DNA of 64,000 nucleotides from Leptospira weilii (GTDB lineage Bacteria; Spirochaetota; Leptospiria; Leptospirales; Leptospiraceae): assembly GCF_006874765.1 (NCBI RefSeq), contig NZ_CP040840.1, forward strand, positions 374,501 to 438,500, given 5' to 3'. This document shows positions 1-7,415 of the stretch, piece by piece. Every line of letters begins with the position of its first letter. The stretch's first letter is position 1. The notes under the pieces were generated by a model, which was not told the DNA's origin, made no database searches, and worked only from the letters and a program-made list of their open reading frames with translations. A program made the translations under genes and the position numbers.

Positions 1-131
1 GCGTTCAAAGGACTGAATTCGGAAGACAAAAGACTAAAAAGCGCAAACGGTATGACAAAGGATATATGAAACGCGATGATCGTTACCAAACTCACGATCT
101 TAGTGGTCAGGGAATAGGGGTTAGATTTCAG
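1..131 (-). pseudogene. 5'-end fragment of a further giant (Lepto_longest-like) gene
   Basis: These bases are identical to 56933-57063, which encode residues 66-109 of giant protein D, including its membrane segment (residues 77-100). Identity stops abruptly at 131/132, where unrelated sequence begins, so the first 65 codons of this copy are missing. The rest of this copy, if present, lies left of the window. It shows that the array of giant genes continues beyond the left edge and that a deletion or insertion removed this start. Confidence 0.8.
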
Positions 132-635
132 GTGGGAAAGGGAAAGCCTTCCCCTCGCTTCATACCGAGCTTGCTGTTTCTCTAATTTAGAAATGTCTAA
201 TCGTTTATTCAAGCTCGGTATTACTCTACCCCTTCGCCGGGCTACTTCTTTGTGTTTCATCCCCGGAGCCCTATCTCGCGATCCGTAGAGAGTGAGATTG
301 AGTTCTTTCTCTCCCGACTCATAGGGAGAGCTTCTCTGAGTTAGGGCGTTTTACTGGGTTTAGGAAAATAGTATATTTCCGTTTTAGAATTCGCATTGAA
401 AGTTCGCTTTGTTCTCGAAAGTCATTCATTTGCTCGAACAAGATTGCAAAACTTTGTGATTTATGTCAATTATTATATCACTGATAAATAACAAAAATTA
501 GACGATCATTCAAAAAAGATTCAATTTGTGATGTATATATAACGATATATTCACAGGAGGAGCGGGCGACTCAACATAATTCCACATCCGACTTCATCTA
601 TTTCCGCTGTATCCGTATTTAATCGAGGTTAATGG
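132..635. other. Non-coding gap with a 12-bp inverted repeat, upstream of broken transposase
   Basis: I see no convincing gene here. An inverted repeat with arms ATACCGAGCTTG (162-173) and CAAGCTCGGTAT (210-221) encloses a 36-base loop. An AT-rich palindromic stretch lies near 536-552 and a GGAGG motif near 555 has no start codon at a useful distance. The segment probably holds the left end of the insertion sequence and its promoter, but I could not define terminal repeats. Confidence 0.4.
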
Positions 636-1712
636 TTGTTTTACGAAATCTCTATTCTGCTCAATCTGGTGCTGATTCTTTATGTTATCAAAAAAATTGG
701 AGCAGAATCAAAAAATTCCATTCAAATCTTATTTCTAAAATCACAACTCTCAGCTTACAAACGAAAACGAAAAAAATTCCATACAAAACCTTTCGAAAGA
801 TTGAAACTCGTCTTTCTTTCCTATCTCGATCCCAATTGGATCGAAAATCTAATTCTTGTTTCTCCACATACTCTTCTTGAATGGAGAAACAAAAAATTCA
901 AAACATTCTGGGCTCTTCTTTCCCGTAGAAAGAAAACAGGAAGACCAAACATTCCTTGGAAAGTCATCAAACTCATTCGAAGAGTTGCTAAGGAAAACAA
1001 AATCTGGGGAGCTACAAAACTACACGGTCTTCTTCTAAAGCTCGACCATGATATTTGTGAAAGAACTGTTTCTAAGTATATTCCAAAACGTCCTCATAGC
1101 CCTAAAAAACGTCTTTCTTGGAAAGAATTCTATTCTCTGCATGCCGATTCTATGGTTGTTTCCGATACTCTTTCCGTTTACTCTTCCAATTTCAAAAAGA
1201 TCTTTCGCGTCGTTTTTTTTCTTCACGTCGGCTCTAGACAAATTCTTCATTTTGATATTCATACAAACCCGACTACAAATTGGATGCGAAAGGTTTTGAA
1301 GTTTGCCGTTCGTAAGCAAATTCAAGCAGGAAAAACCTTTCATTATTTTCTTTCCGACAACGATTCCATTTTTGGGAAACGCTTTACCAAATACTTGGAA
1401 AGAATCGGCATCAAACACAAAAAAACCTCTCTTCGCTCTCCTTGACAGAACTGTTACGCGGAACGTTGGGTAAAGACATGTAGAAATGAATTTTTGGATT
1501 TCTTCATTCCTCTCAATCAGTATCATTTGGAAAAAAAACTGGAAGAGTTCATTCATTTTTACAATCATCATCGCACTCATTTAGCTTTGAACAAAGACAG
1601 TCCCGTTTCTTCTCCGGTTTTAATACGTCCTTCCGATGGGTCGGTAAAACTCGTTTCCACTCCCGTTCTCGGAGGTCTTTACCACATATATTCTTACGAA
1701 GACGTTGCCTAA
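636..1712 (+). pseudogene. Integrase-core (rve/DDE) transposase interrupted by an in-frame TGA
   Basis: A single reading frame runs from a TTG at 636 (GAGG about 7 bases upstream) to 1712, broken only by TGA at 1443-1445. Around the stop the frame reads [12 protein letters not shown], where [11 protein letters not shown] is expected, so TGG to TGA is the likely change. Before the stop lie a helix-turn-helix-like segment ([20 protein letters not shown]), the first catalytic Asp (HADSMVV) and the second (LSDNDS); the Glu (NEFLDF) lies after it. The family is an IS3-like or related integrase-core transposase. The split removes the third catalytic residue from the first product, so the element is probably inactive unless the stop is read through or is a sequencing error. 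Confidence 0.8.
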
Positions 1713-2005
1713 CCCACACTTGTTTCTAGTTTTCTTTTGTGCGCCGTTATTCGGAGAAAGATTCCCATGTCTTCCGTTTGATTTGTTTCTTTAATTCCTC
1801 TCTTCTTTCCGTATATTCCATATTTTGAATCTGTTTTATTCCAGTTTCAGCTCTCTTTTTTCTCAAATCCTTTCATTTTATCACATGCGTCTGCTATCTT
1901 GGATTCAACTTCTGTCATTTTAGTTTTTGCGAGACTCACCCTTAAAGTCGTCGCTCAATATACCATTTCAATATTCTCTCATTTGAATATTTTTCAAAAC
2001 ACAAT
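1713..2005. other. AT-rich gap after the broken transposase
   Basis: No open frame with a ribosome site is visible on either strand. It separates the transposase from the convergent exported-protein gene and probably contains the right end of the insertion sequence. Confidence 0.35.
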
Positions 2006-2557
2006 TCATTTCCTACCAATTTCAAACTGGATAATCTTACAATTACCACTCTTGTTACATGATAAGGTTATTGAATATATATAGTTTCCATAATCAATGC
2101 TAATTCTTCCAGTTCCTCCTTTATCCATAGTGAAGGAATCAAAAATCTCAACATTTGGATTCATAAAGGCTTCTCGAAAGGAAACGATTCCAGGAAAAGT
2201 TTCCTGGAATTCTTTCTGCATCACTTCGTTTTTAAAAATTAAATCTTTAGCGCTCTCTTTAATTCCATCTTTTAAAAAGTCTTTTCTTTTAGGAGGAGCG
2301 CCGTGATCCGAACCGTCCGGAAGTGAAATATACCATTCATCAATTTCGAAACCATACGTCGTATCCAAAAACAACATCAATTCTTCCGGTTTGTTCTCTC
2401 TTAATATTTTTACAATCTGCTGAGTAATTGGATGTGCATTTTGTAATGAAACTGGGCTTACTTTTTTCGTTTTCATTTCTTCCTCCTTTGGCTCCTGTTT
2501 GCAAAAACAGGAAATAAAAATCAAAAATATTAAAATACTCTTGTACATTGTTTTCAT
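2006..2557 (-). CDS. Small exported lipoprotein, candidate immunity partner of cassette A
   Basis: This 183-residue product starts MKTMYKSILIF and has a hydrophobic signal ending FISCFCK, a lipobox acceptable for spirochaetes. The ATG at 2557 is chosen because AAGGAG lies six bases upstream; longer frames lack a site. The start is only 10 bases after the stop of cassette A (2568), so the two are in one operon. The mature part is acidic at first (EPKEEEMKTKK), then soluble, with no domain I recognise. Position, export signal and uniqueness to this cassette suggest it protects the cell from, or assists, the M23-like end encoded just upstream. That role is inference. Confidence 0.7.
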   Translation of the reverse strand: MKTMYKSILIFLIFISCFCKQEPKEEEMKTKKVSPVSLQNAHPITQQIVKILRENKPEELMLFLDTTYGFEIDEWYISLPDGSDHGAPPKRKDFLKDGIKESAKDLIFKNEVMQKEFQETFPGIVSFREAFMNPNVEIFDSFTMDKGGTGRISIDYGNYIYSITLSCNKSGNCKIIQFEIGRK

Positions 2558-2567
2558 TATATTCTCC

Positions 2568-3815
2568 TTAATTTTCTCCTCGCATCCATTTGTAGATATC
2601 ACTACGCGAAGCATTTTTATCCTTTTTTAGCCATTCCTTCGTAACTTCCACATGCAAATGGGCTCCATCCGACAATCCTACTTTTTCATTTGTTCTACCT
2701 AAATACGTTCCTGCTGAAAATATCTTTCCCTTACCGTCATAGATCGCTTGGTTGATTTGATTAAAATGTTTCAAATTCAATTGGCCCACCGCATTGTTAT
2801 TAGAATCCAATACGGATATTTGAATTCGAGAACCGCTTACTTTTTCGCCGACAAACACACCGTCCACTCTAAAGTTTGCATTCGGGCCATGCCAACTAAG
2901 ATTGTTACCCGAATGTTTTCCATTTAAATCCACCTTACTCAGAGTATCACGGCCGTTGTAATGGGCTTTGTCTCTGAAATCCGTCATATTCGTCCATTGA
3001 CTTGTATCTCGTCCAAAGTCTCCGGATACTATTTGGATTTTTACAGGATCATCCGTTGCATTCGGAGCACCTTGAACTGTAGAGTTACTTCCACCATAAT
3101 CTACCGTATGTACTATGTTCGGATTGTGGATCGCATCTACATTTCCTGAGGTTGAATGCGTTACAGGTTTACTTCCGCCTGTGACGCGATCCCACAAATT
3201 GCTCGCTCCACTCACAACCGCATTATAAGCATTTGTAAAGAACCCAGTGCTTTGAGTCGGATGCGTAGTTTGTGTAGCGACTTGACTGTTGTTAGCCGCT
3301 TTGGCGTTACGATAATCGTTTACAAACTTTTCAAGACCACTCGTATCGTAACCGGCTGCTTTCAAACCGGCAATACTTGCATCCGTTTGTGCCGGGCTTT
3401 CCTTTCTCCAGTCTGCTTTGAATTCGGCAACATCGGCCGCACTGAGTTGACGACCTCCAGTCGGTTTTCCATCCGGATCAAAAGAACCCGATGACGCTAA
3501 CGTCTGCCCCGGATCATGTGAAGACGGCGCTCCATGAGCCGGAGTGGGGCCATCGTCATCGCCAAACCCGATTACTCCATGACTTCCGTCTTCTCCTTCT
3601 CTTCTCGTGCTCGCAAAACCAAATCCGTCTAACACCGATTTTCCGCTTTCCTGATTATTTTTTTCCTGAGCAGCCTTCGATTCCGCATGAGCTTGCGCAT
3701 CCAGAACCGCATGCGCCTGCTCCTCACTAAAACCTTGCAATTTAAGTTCTTCAATCTCCCCTTGTTTCGAAACAAAGTCGGCCTTCCATTTGTCTGCCAA
3801 GTAATTGCAACCCAT
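2568..3815 (-). CDS. Orphan C-terminal cassette A of the giant protein, M23-like metallopeptidase end
   Basis: The frame begins MGCNYLADKWKADF, matching giant protein D from NFLADKWKADF onward (near D residue 1854) but without the 1,850-residue backbone. The next 190 residues are a variable linker (STRREGED, GASNLWDRVTGG) related to that of D. From about residue 260 the protein resembles M23/LytM peptidoglycan endopeptidases: GDFGRD, then AHYNGRD (H285, D290) and finally GAHLHVEV (H386, H388), the HxH zinc motif. The first motif is HxxxxD rather than HxxxD, so activity is uncertain. There is no signal peptide and no clear ribosome site before ATG 3815, so this looks like a silent, displaced tip. 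The exported-protein gene follows by 10 bases. Confidence 0.75.
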   Translation of the reverse strand: MGCNYLADKWKADFVSKQGEIEELKLQGFSEEQAHAVLDAQAHAESKAAQEKNNQESGKSVLDGFGFASTRREGEDGSHGVIGFGDDDGPTPAHGAPSSHDPGQTLASSGSFDPDGKPTGGRQLSAADVAEFKADWRKESPAQTDASIAGLKAAGYDTSGLEKFVNDYRNAKAANNSQVATQTTHPTQSTGFFTNAYNAVVSGASNLWDRVTGGSKPVTHSTSGNVDAIHNPNIVHTVDYGGSNSTVQGAPNATDDPVKIQIVSGDFGRDTSQWTNMTDFRDKAHYNGRDTLSKVDLNGKHSGNNLSWHGPNANFRVDGVFVGEKVSGSRIQISVLDSNNNAVGQLNLKHFNQINQAIYDGKGKIFSAGTYLGRTNEKVGLSDGAHLHVEVTKEWLKKDKNASRSDIYKWMRGEN

Positions 3816-3820
3816 TGCAA
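3805..3820. other. TTGCAA-CCCA-TTGCAA junction motif at the start of cassette A
   Basis: Two copies of the self-complementary hexamer TTGCAA, four bases apart, lie exactly where homology to the giant gene ends and core R1 begins. The cassette's ATG is embedded between them. The same 16 bases occur at the start of cassette B (19579-19594). It may mark the crossover or attachment point that cut the cassettes from the backbone. Confidence 0.5.
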
Positions 3821-3897
3821 ATCTAACTCAAAAACCCAGTTTTCCCAGAGCATTCCTCGATCCGAAGCGTTTTAGCCCTTAGTAAACTTCCACCCTT

Positions 3898-3936
<39 letters not shown>

Positions 3937-4342
3937 AAAATTTCCTTTAGAACACTTTGAGAATATTCAATTTCCTTCATGTTCTTTCCAAAAAAAACGG
4001 AAAAAAACGAAGGATTTTTTAGGATTTCACTTCTAAATTCCGGAAGAATTGGAGATTCAATTTCCAAGTTTAAGCGTTTCACTTTAGCAAAGTTAAGAAT
4101 TGCGGAAAATTGCGGATTTCTTCAGAGATTTTAAACATACGAGCAAGAGTCTTGCTCGAAACGGATTCCTTGAGAAATCAAAGCAAGAGAGTGAACTTTT
4201 GATCGGTAAGAGTCAAAGCTCGAACTAAGAACCAAAAGACGGCCCTCAAAGTCAGTTTCATCGCCTCCAATTCGTATCTTGCCAGGATTCAACGATTCGT
4301 ACGAGTGTTTTGCGTTTCCGCAATACGAAAACGTTCTTTAGG

Positions 4343-4470
4343 GCTCGAACAAGTCTCACACAGGACCCAAACAAGACCTGAATGGGACCACTTTGAAAAT
4401 CACAGAGCTCGAATAGAACCCGTTTGCAAAAGCATAGAGCCCGAACAAGTCCCGTTTGAAATGCGATAAA
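4343..4470. repeat. Four tandem 32-bp iteron-like repeats (R1)
   Basis: Units start at 4343, 4375, 4407 and 4439. Units 2-4 share a centre like ACCCGTTTG followed by an A-rich end; unit 1 keeps only the GCTCGAACAAGTC head. Core R3 has a different arrangement of the same words (39512-39652). They are candidate binding sites for a replication or partition protein. Confidence 0.55.
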
Positions 4471-4520
4471 ACCACAATCAAGGCCGGTTTGCGTTCATTC
4501 ACGCTCCTTTTTTCTCCTTT

Positions 4521-4650
4521 AGGTTAAAGACAAGTTAAGGATAAGCGAAGAACAAGACAACGACAGGCAAGTTTAGGTTAAAGATAGGTGAAGCACAGGC
4601 AAACTTAGGTGAATGATAGGATAACGACAGGTTAAGGACAGGACAATCTT
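4521..4650. repeat. Twelve degenerate 11-bp tandem repeats (R1)
   Basis: Consecutive 10-11-base units fit the consensus ARGTTAAGGAC; for example AGGTTAAAGAC, AAGTTAAGGAT, AGGTGAATGAT and AGGTTAAGGAC. The spacing is close to one helical turn, so all units would face the same side of the DNA. They are present in R1 and R2 and absent from R3. An iteron or DNA-unwinding role is possible. Confidence 0.6.
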
Positions 4651-4967
4651 AGAAACTAAAAACCGGCTCTTGAACTAGGGTTTCAGGAGAACACTTCTTC
4701 AAAACAAGGCGGCCACTCCCTTTTTAGTCGTGAAACGAAAATCCTTTCGGGTGAAATTGAAATCCATGTTAGTAAATGCTAGTGTTTTCCCGAACCCGCG
4801 ATTTCATTTTTAAGCCTTCCACCTTCTTTTCGATGGATAAGCTCAAAATTCTTCAAACGAACTAAGTTTCCATTGAGAGTTCACTCAAAAAAGAGAGAAA
4901 AGTAAGCTTGCCCATCTGGAAAAACCTCATATCGTTCATTTTGATTTTCAATCTCATATGACCAGCA

Positions 4968-5079
4968 GGGGGGTAGTTACTCTCCCCCTCCCGCCCGACG
5001 TTTCCGTCGGGTTTCGTCTTTAGAGGGAAAAAGTCCAAAGATCGTCTTTTAAAAGTTTAGAGGCTCCAAGGAAAGGAGC
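4968..5079 (+). ncRNA. Conserved three-hairpin element (R1), candidate structured RNA or origin structure
   Basis: Stem 1 pairs GGGGG (from 4968) with CCCCC (4984-4988) around TAGTTACTCT. Stem 2 is CCCGACG-TTTC-CGTCGGG (4994-5011) followed by TTTCGTCTTT. Stem 3 is GCTCC/GGAGC (5063-5079). In R3 stem 2 becomes CCAGCG-TTTC-CGCTGG, a compensatory change that keeps pairing and loop while the sequence differs. The strand is uncertain; the T-rich tail favours plus. It could be an antisense or copy-control RNA, or single-stranded origin DNA. Confidence 0.4.
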
Positions 5080-5535
5080 GCAATGTATAATGGCGGGTCG
5101 TTCGATGCTTTCCTCTTGAAATCAAGAAAGCGATTGTGGGAAAGTTTCTTTCTGACTCCAATCTTCGGCAACTCGTTTTTTCAGAAAGCAGCGTTTTAGG
5201 GCTCGCACAAGTCCCGTTTTTCGTACTTTTTTCTTCTTCGGCAAGAGTTCTTTAATTCTACCTTCTTCCGGTTTTTTTCCCGGTTTTTTCCAATACAATC
5301 AAGATCCTTCCGTTAAACCGAAATCAACTCTCAACCATTATTGTGGAATTCTGTTCCGTGAATTCGATTTTAACATTGTGCCACTTTGTGCCGATATCAT
5401 TGAATTAATACGGGCTTTCGTTTTCTCTTCCGCTTGTATCCCGAAATCTTTTCGTGATTGGGATTTCCAAAATATTACAGCTAAAGAGGGAAGCTTTCCA
5501 GCAATCCTTGTGAATGAAAGAATATCGTAACTTGC

Positions 5536-5913
5536 TCATCTCTCATACGGTTTGAAAATCTTAAGTCCGGGAAATGCTTTGTAATGTTTTACGTTAAATG
5601 TATAGAGATGCTTTTTGTATTGAAGCGACGTCTCACCAATCAAACAATCGATAAAGCCAATTCCATGTTTGAATTTGCTACTCTTCAATACCGATAAAGC
5701 GTTCTGAATTTCTTTTTCTCCTAACCATAATACTTCAAAGAGGGAAACGAATTTCTCCAATCTCTGTAAATCCTTAGAATTCCTGCAACCCTCAACCAAC
5801 TCGAAATAAGAATAACCGGAAATGAAAATCGGTTCCTCAATAGAATGTAACCAGTTAATCGCTTTCTCATAACCGCGCAAATAATCGATCAATATATCCG
5901 AATCAATCAGCAT
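5536..5913 (-). CDS. vapC: PIN-domain ribonuclease toxin (VapC type)
   Basis: This 125-residue protein has the PIN-domain layout: N-terminal MLIDSDILIDYLRG with the first acidic residue, FELVEGCRN with the conserved Glu, and GFIDCLIGE with the central Asp. The family cleaves RNA, often initiator tRNA, using acidic residues to bind metal. Its start overlaps the end of the upstream antitoxin gene by 11 bases, giving tight translational coupling. The whole pair is absent from core R3, where 50 unrelated bases replace it, so it is a discrete insertion. An identical copy lies in R2. As an addiction module it would stabilise the replicon. Confidence 0.85.
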   Translation of the reverse strand: MLIDSDILIDYLRGYEKAINWLHSIEEPIFISGYSYFELVEGCRNSKDLQRLEKFVSLFEVLWLGEKEIQNALSVLKSSKFKHGIGFIDCLIGETSLQYKKHLYTFNVKHYKAFPGLKIFKPYER

Positions 5914-6154
5914 TGCGGCTTGCTAACTTCTTTCTTAATTCCCTCGAATACGAAAGTCCGTCCGTTATCCCGCGATCCGACCAAATTCCAGCCAAATTCA
6001 ATTTCTCTAATTCTTTACCCGTGTGCTTGCGCGTTTTTAATGGCTGTGTTTCCTTTTCTTCGATGAAGGTTACGAGCACCTTTCCGTCGTGCACCTGAAC
6101 CTTTTCGTCTAATACGATCTTACCCTTTTTAATTGTCCCGCTTACCGTTAACAT
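5903..6154 (-). CDS. Antitoxin partner of the PIN toxin
   Basis: The 83-residue protein begins MLTVSGTIKKGKIVLDEKV, a short beta-rich head like AbrB/DUF104-type antitoxin N-termini, and ends in a charged helical tail (SYSRELRKKLASRNAD) suited to wrapping the toxin. It precedes and overlaps the PIN gene by 11 bases, the usual order for such pairs. A VapB-type role is inferred mainly from position. Transcription probably starts in the leader at 6155-6364, which contains a repeat shared with the next toxin operon. Confidence 0.75.
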   Translation of the reverse strand: MLTVSGTIKKGKIVLDEKVQVHDGKVLVTFIEEKETQPLKTRKHTGKELEKLNLAGIWSDRGITDGLSYSRELRKKLASRNAD

Positions 6155-6186
6155 ATCCTTTCATTCCAAGTTTCATTTTTCTCTTT

Positions 6187-6248
6187 GTCCAATCCTTTTT
6201 TGGGCTTCCTAATTTCAGTTAAATTAAGGGGAATTTCAAGTGAGGAAA
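6187..6248. repeat. Leader repeat shared by the two toxin-antitoxin operons (copy 1, R1)
   Basis: The segment from GTCCAATCC to TTTCAAGTGAGGAAA is repeated at 7004-7054, upstream of the DUF433 gene, with an 11-base internal difference. It is followed by three AT-rich units of the form GAGGAAAAA spaced 10-11 bases apart. Both copies lie just upstream of an antitoxin start, so they may be a common promoter/operator, or the scar of module insertion. Confidence 0.6.
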
Positions 6249-6364
6249 TTCGAGGAAAAACGAGGAAAAAATCGCACTTTCTGAAATCCGGAAATCAAGG
6301 TGAAAAACGCACCTCGGGAGGGTGTCGGCCCGATTGTATATAACTCATTCATTGTCTTTCGTTC

Positions 6365-6718
6365 TCATTCGTCCGGTAAACGAAGTCTAAGTTTGTTAAT
6401 CGATGCCGTGATGATCGCTCCCGATAACAATTCTTTTTCGTGTAATTTCAACACGTACCTACTTACTCTCGTCTGTTCCTTGCTCGACAAATTAACCAAT
6501 CGTATGATTCCGCAATGTGGAAGTTTCCGAAATACGGCAAGTTCTCCAAAGTCCTTGTCTAAGGTTATTAATATTCTTTTTTCATCATATGCCATTTTGA
6601 GAATTTCCTCGTCTCCAGGATCTTTTGTGAAATCGCCGGACCAAACCGTGTCTATTCCCAAAGTTTTAAGTTCCTTCGCCACCCCTCCCCAGACACAAGT
6701 ATCCAAAAATACTTTCAT
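6365..6718 (-). CDS. DUF5615 (PIN-like) toxin
   Basis: The 117-residue protein has the Mut7-C/DUF5615 PIN-like pattern: MKVFLDTCVW at the start, DEEILKMAYDEKRILITLDKDFGEL in the middle, and a C-terminal region with no recognised motif. Proteins of this family pair with DUF433 proteins as type II toxin-antitoxin systems and are predicted nucleases. Its ATG overlaps the TGA of the DUF433 gene (ATGA), so translation is coupled. A related copy sits in R3 at 40521-40874, so unlike the PIN pair this module belongs to the ancestral core. Confidence 0.8.
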   Translation of the reverse strand: MKVFLDTCVWGGVAKELKTLGIDTVWSGDFTKDPGDEEILKMAYDEKRILITLDKDFGELAVFRKLPHCGIIRLVNLSSKEQTRVSRYVLKLHEKELLSGAIITASINKLRLRLPDE

Positions 6719-6996
6719 GCAACTTGGATTGTCTCTTGCGGGATATTCTCTATTCTTTCATGCCCGATCATTCGATACGCATACACAAGACAGGCTTGGA
6801 TGTCGTCCGATTCCAACCAGGGATATCCTTGTAATATCGTTTCTTTCGTATCTCCCGCAGCAAGCATTCCAAGTATATGTTCCACAGCCAAACGCCTACC
6901 GCGTAGGATCGGTTTGCCTCCGAATATTTCCGGATTGAATGTGATTCTCTCTAATAGTCTGTCTTGATCCATGTCTTGTATTCTGCTTTTTTTCAT
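6715..6996 (-). CDS. DUF433 antitoxin
   Basis: The 93-residue protein contains the DUF433 signature: ITFNPEIFGGKPILRGRRLAVEHILGML with the GKPxIxGxR-like core, then AGDTKETILQGYPWLESDDIQACLVYA, a small helical DNA-binding fold. The start ATG at 6996 has GGAG four bases upstream. It is followed by the DUF5615 toxin with a four-base overlap. It is likely to repress its own promoter through the sequences at 7004-7099. Confidence 0.82.
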   Translation of the reverse strand: MKKSRIQDMDQDRLLERITFNPEIFGGKPILRGRRLAVEHILGMLAAGDTKETILQGYPWLESDDIQACLVYAYRMIGHERIENIPQETIQVA

Positions 6997-7043
6997 CGGC
7001 TCCGTCCAACCCTTTTTTGGGCTTCCTAATTTCAGTTAATTTC

Positions 7044-7099
7044 AAGTGAGGAAAACGAAGGAAAAGTGAGTGAAAAATCGGCTGTTTTTTTCCTCACTT
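7044..7099. promoter_or_regulatory. Conserved 12-bp inverted repeat between ParB operon and DUF433 operon (R1)
   Basis: Arms AAGTGAGGAAAA (7044-7055) and TTTTCCTCACTT (7088-7099) are exactly complementary. The same arms are kept in R2 (22818-22873) and in diverged R3 (41267-41323), where the loop differs. It lies just upstream of the antitoxin gene and just downstream of the coiled-coil gene, so it may be an operator for the antitoxin or a bidirectional transcription stop. Confidence 0.5.
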
Positions 7100-7125
7100 T
7101 TTTACCTAATTTCTTCCATTTTCCT

Positions 7126-7415
7126 TCAGTGGATCGACCGACCTCCGATCACTCTGAGTTTTCTCTCAATCTCGATTTCCTGTTCCGTTACCTTCGTCAA
7201 TTGAAGAATCAACTTTTGGATCTTCCTTTGATACACTTTCAATTTTTGTAATAGACTCTTTACTTCCTCTCTCTTCTTTACCGAACTCATGGAGTCATAT
7301 CTCTTTCGAAAGATTTCCATTCTTTTTCGGATGGAAGACTCTTCCGCTTCTTCCTCCCTTGTTTTTGGATCTAATCCGTTTTTGGCTCGTTTTGTCTCGT
7401 TTTTTTTCCTTTCAT
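7126..7415 (-). pseudogene. Small coiled-coil protein downstream of ParB, frameshifted in R1
   Basis: In R2 and R3 this gene encodes 92-95 residues, starting at an ATG that overlaps the parB stop (ATGA). The product is highly charged and helical: [30 protein letters not shown] then [16 protein letters not shown]. In R1 the run of A near codon 3-5 is eight instead of six, so the frame starting at 7415 soon hits a stop. The rest stays open from an internal ATG at 7320 (64 residues). A partition accessory role is suggested only by position. The homopolymer could allow slippage, or be a sequencing error. Confidence 0.65.

Noticed and set aside
1443..1445. TGA in the transposase considered as a selenocysteine or programmed recoding site
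   Set aside because: It replaces a Trp expected in the [11 protein letters not shown] motif and no recoding structure is apparent; nonsense mutation is simpler.
3629..3853. Frame MLWENWVFELDLQW... overlapping the start of cassette A (also 19430-19627 for B)
   Set aside because: It runs out of frame through the cassette and soon becomes low-quality sequence; conserved only because the junction DNA is conserved.
4521..4650. Short regular repeats considered as a CRISPR array
   Set aside because: Units are 10-11 bases, directly adjacent and degenerate, with no spacers; no cas genes in the window.
6300..6938. 212-codon plus-strand frame opposite DUF5615/DUF433 genes, also in R2 and R3
   Set aside because: It lies antisense to two clearly recognised genes with coupled starts; the long frame is a by-product of their codon use.
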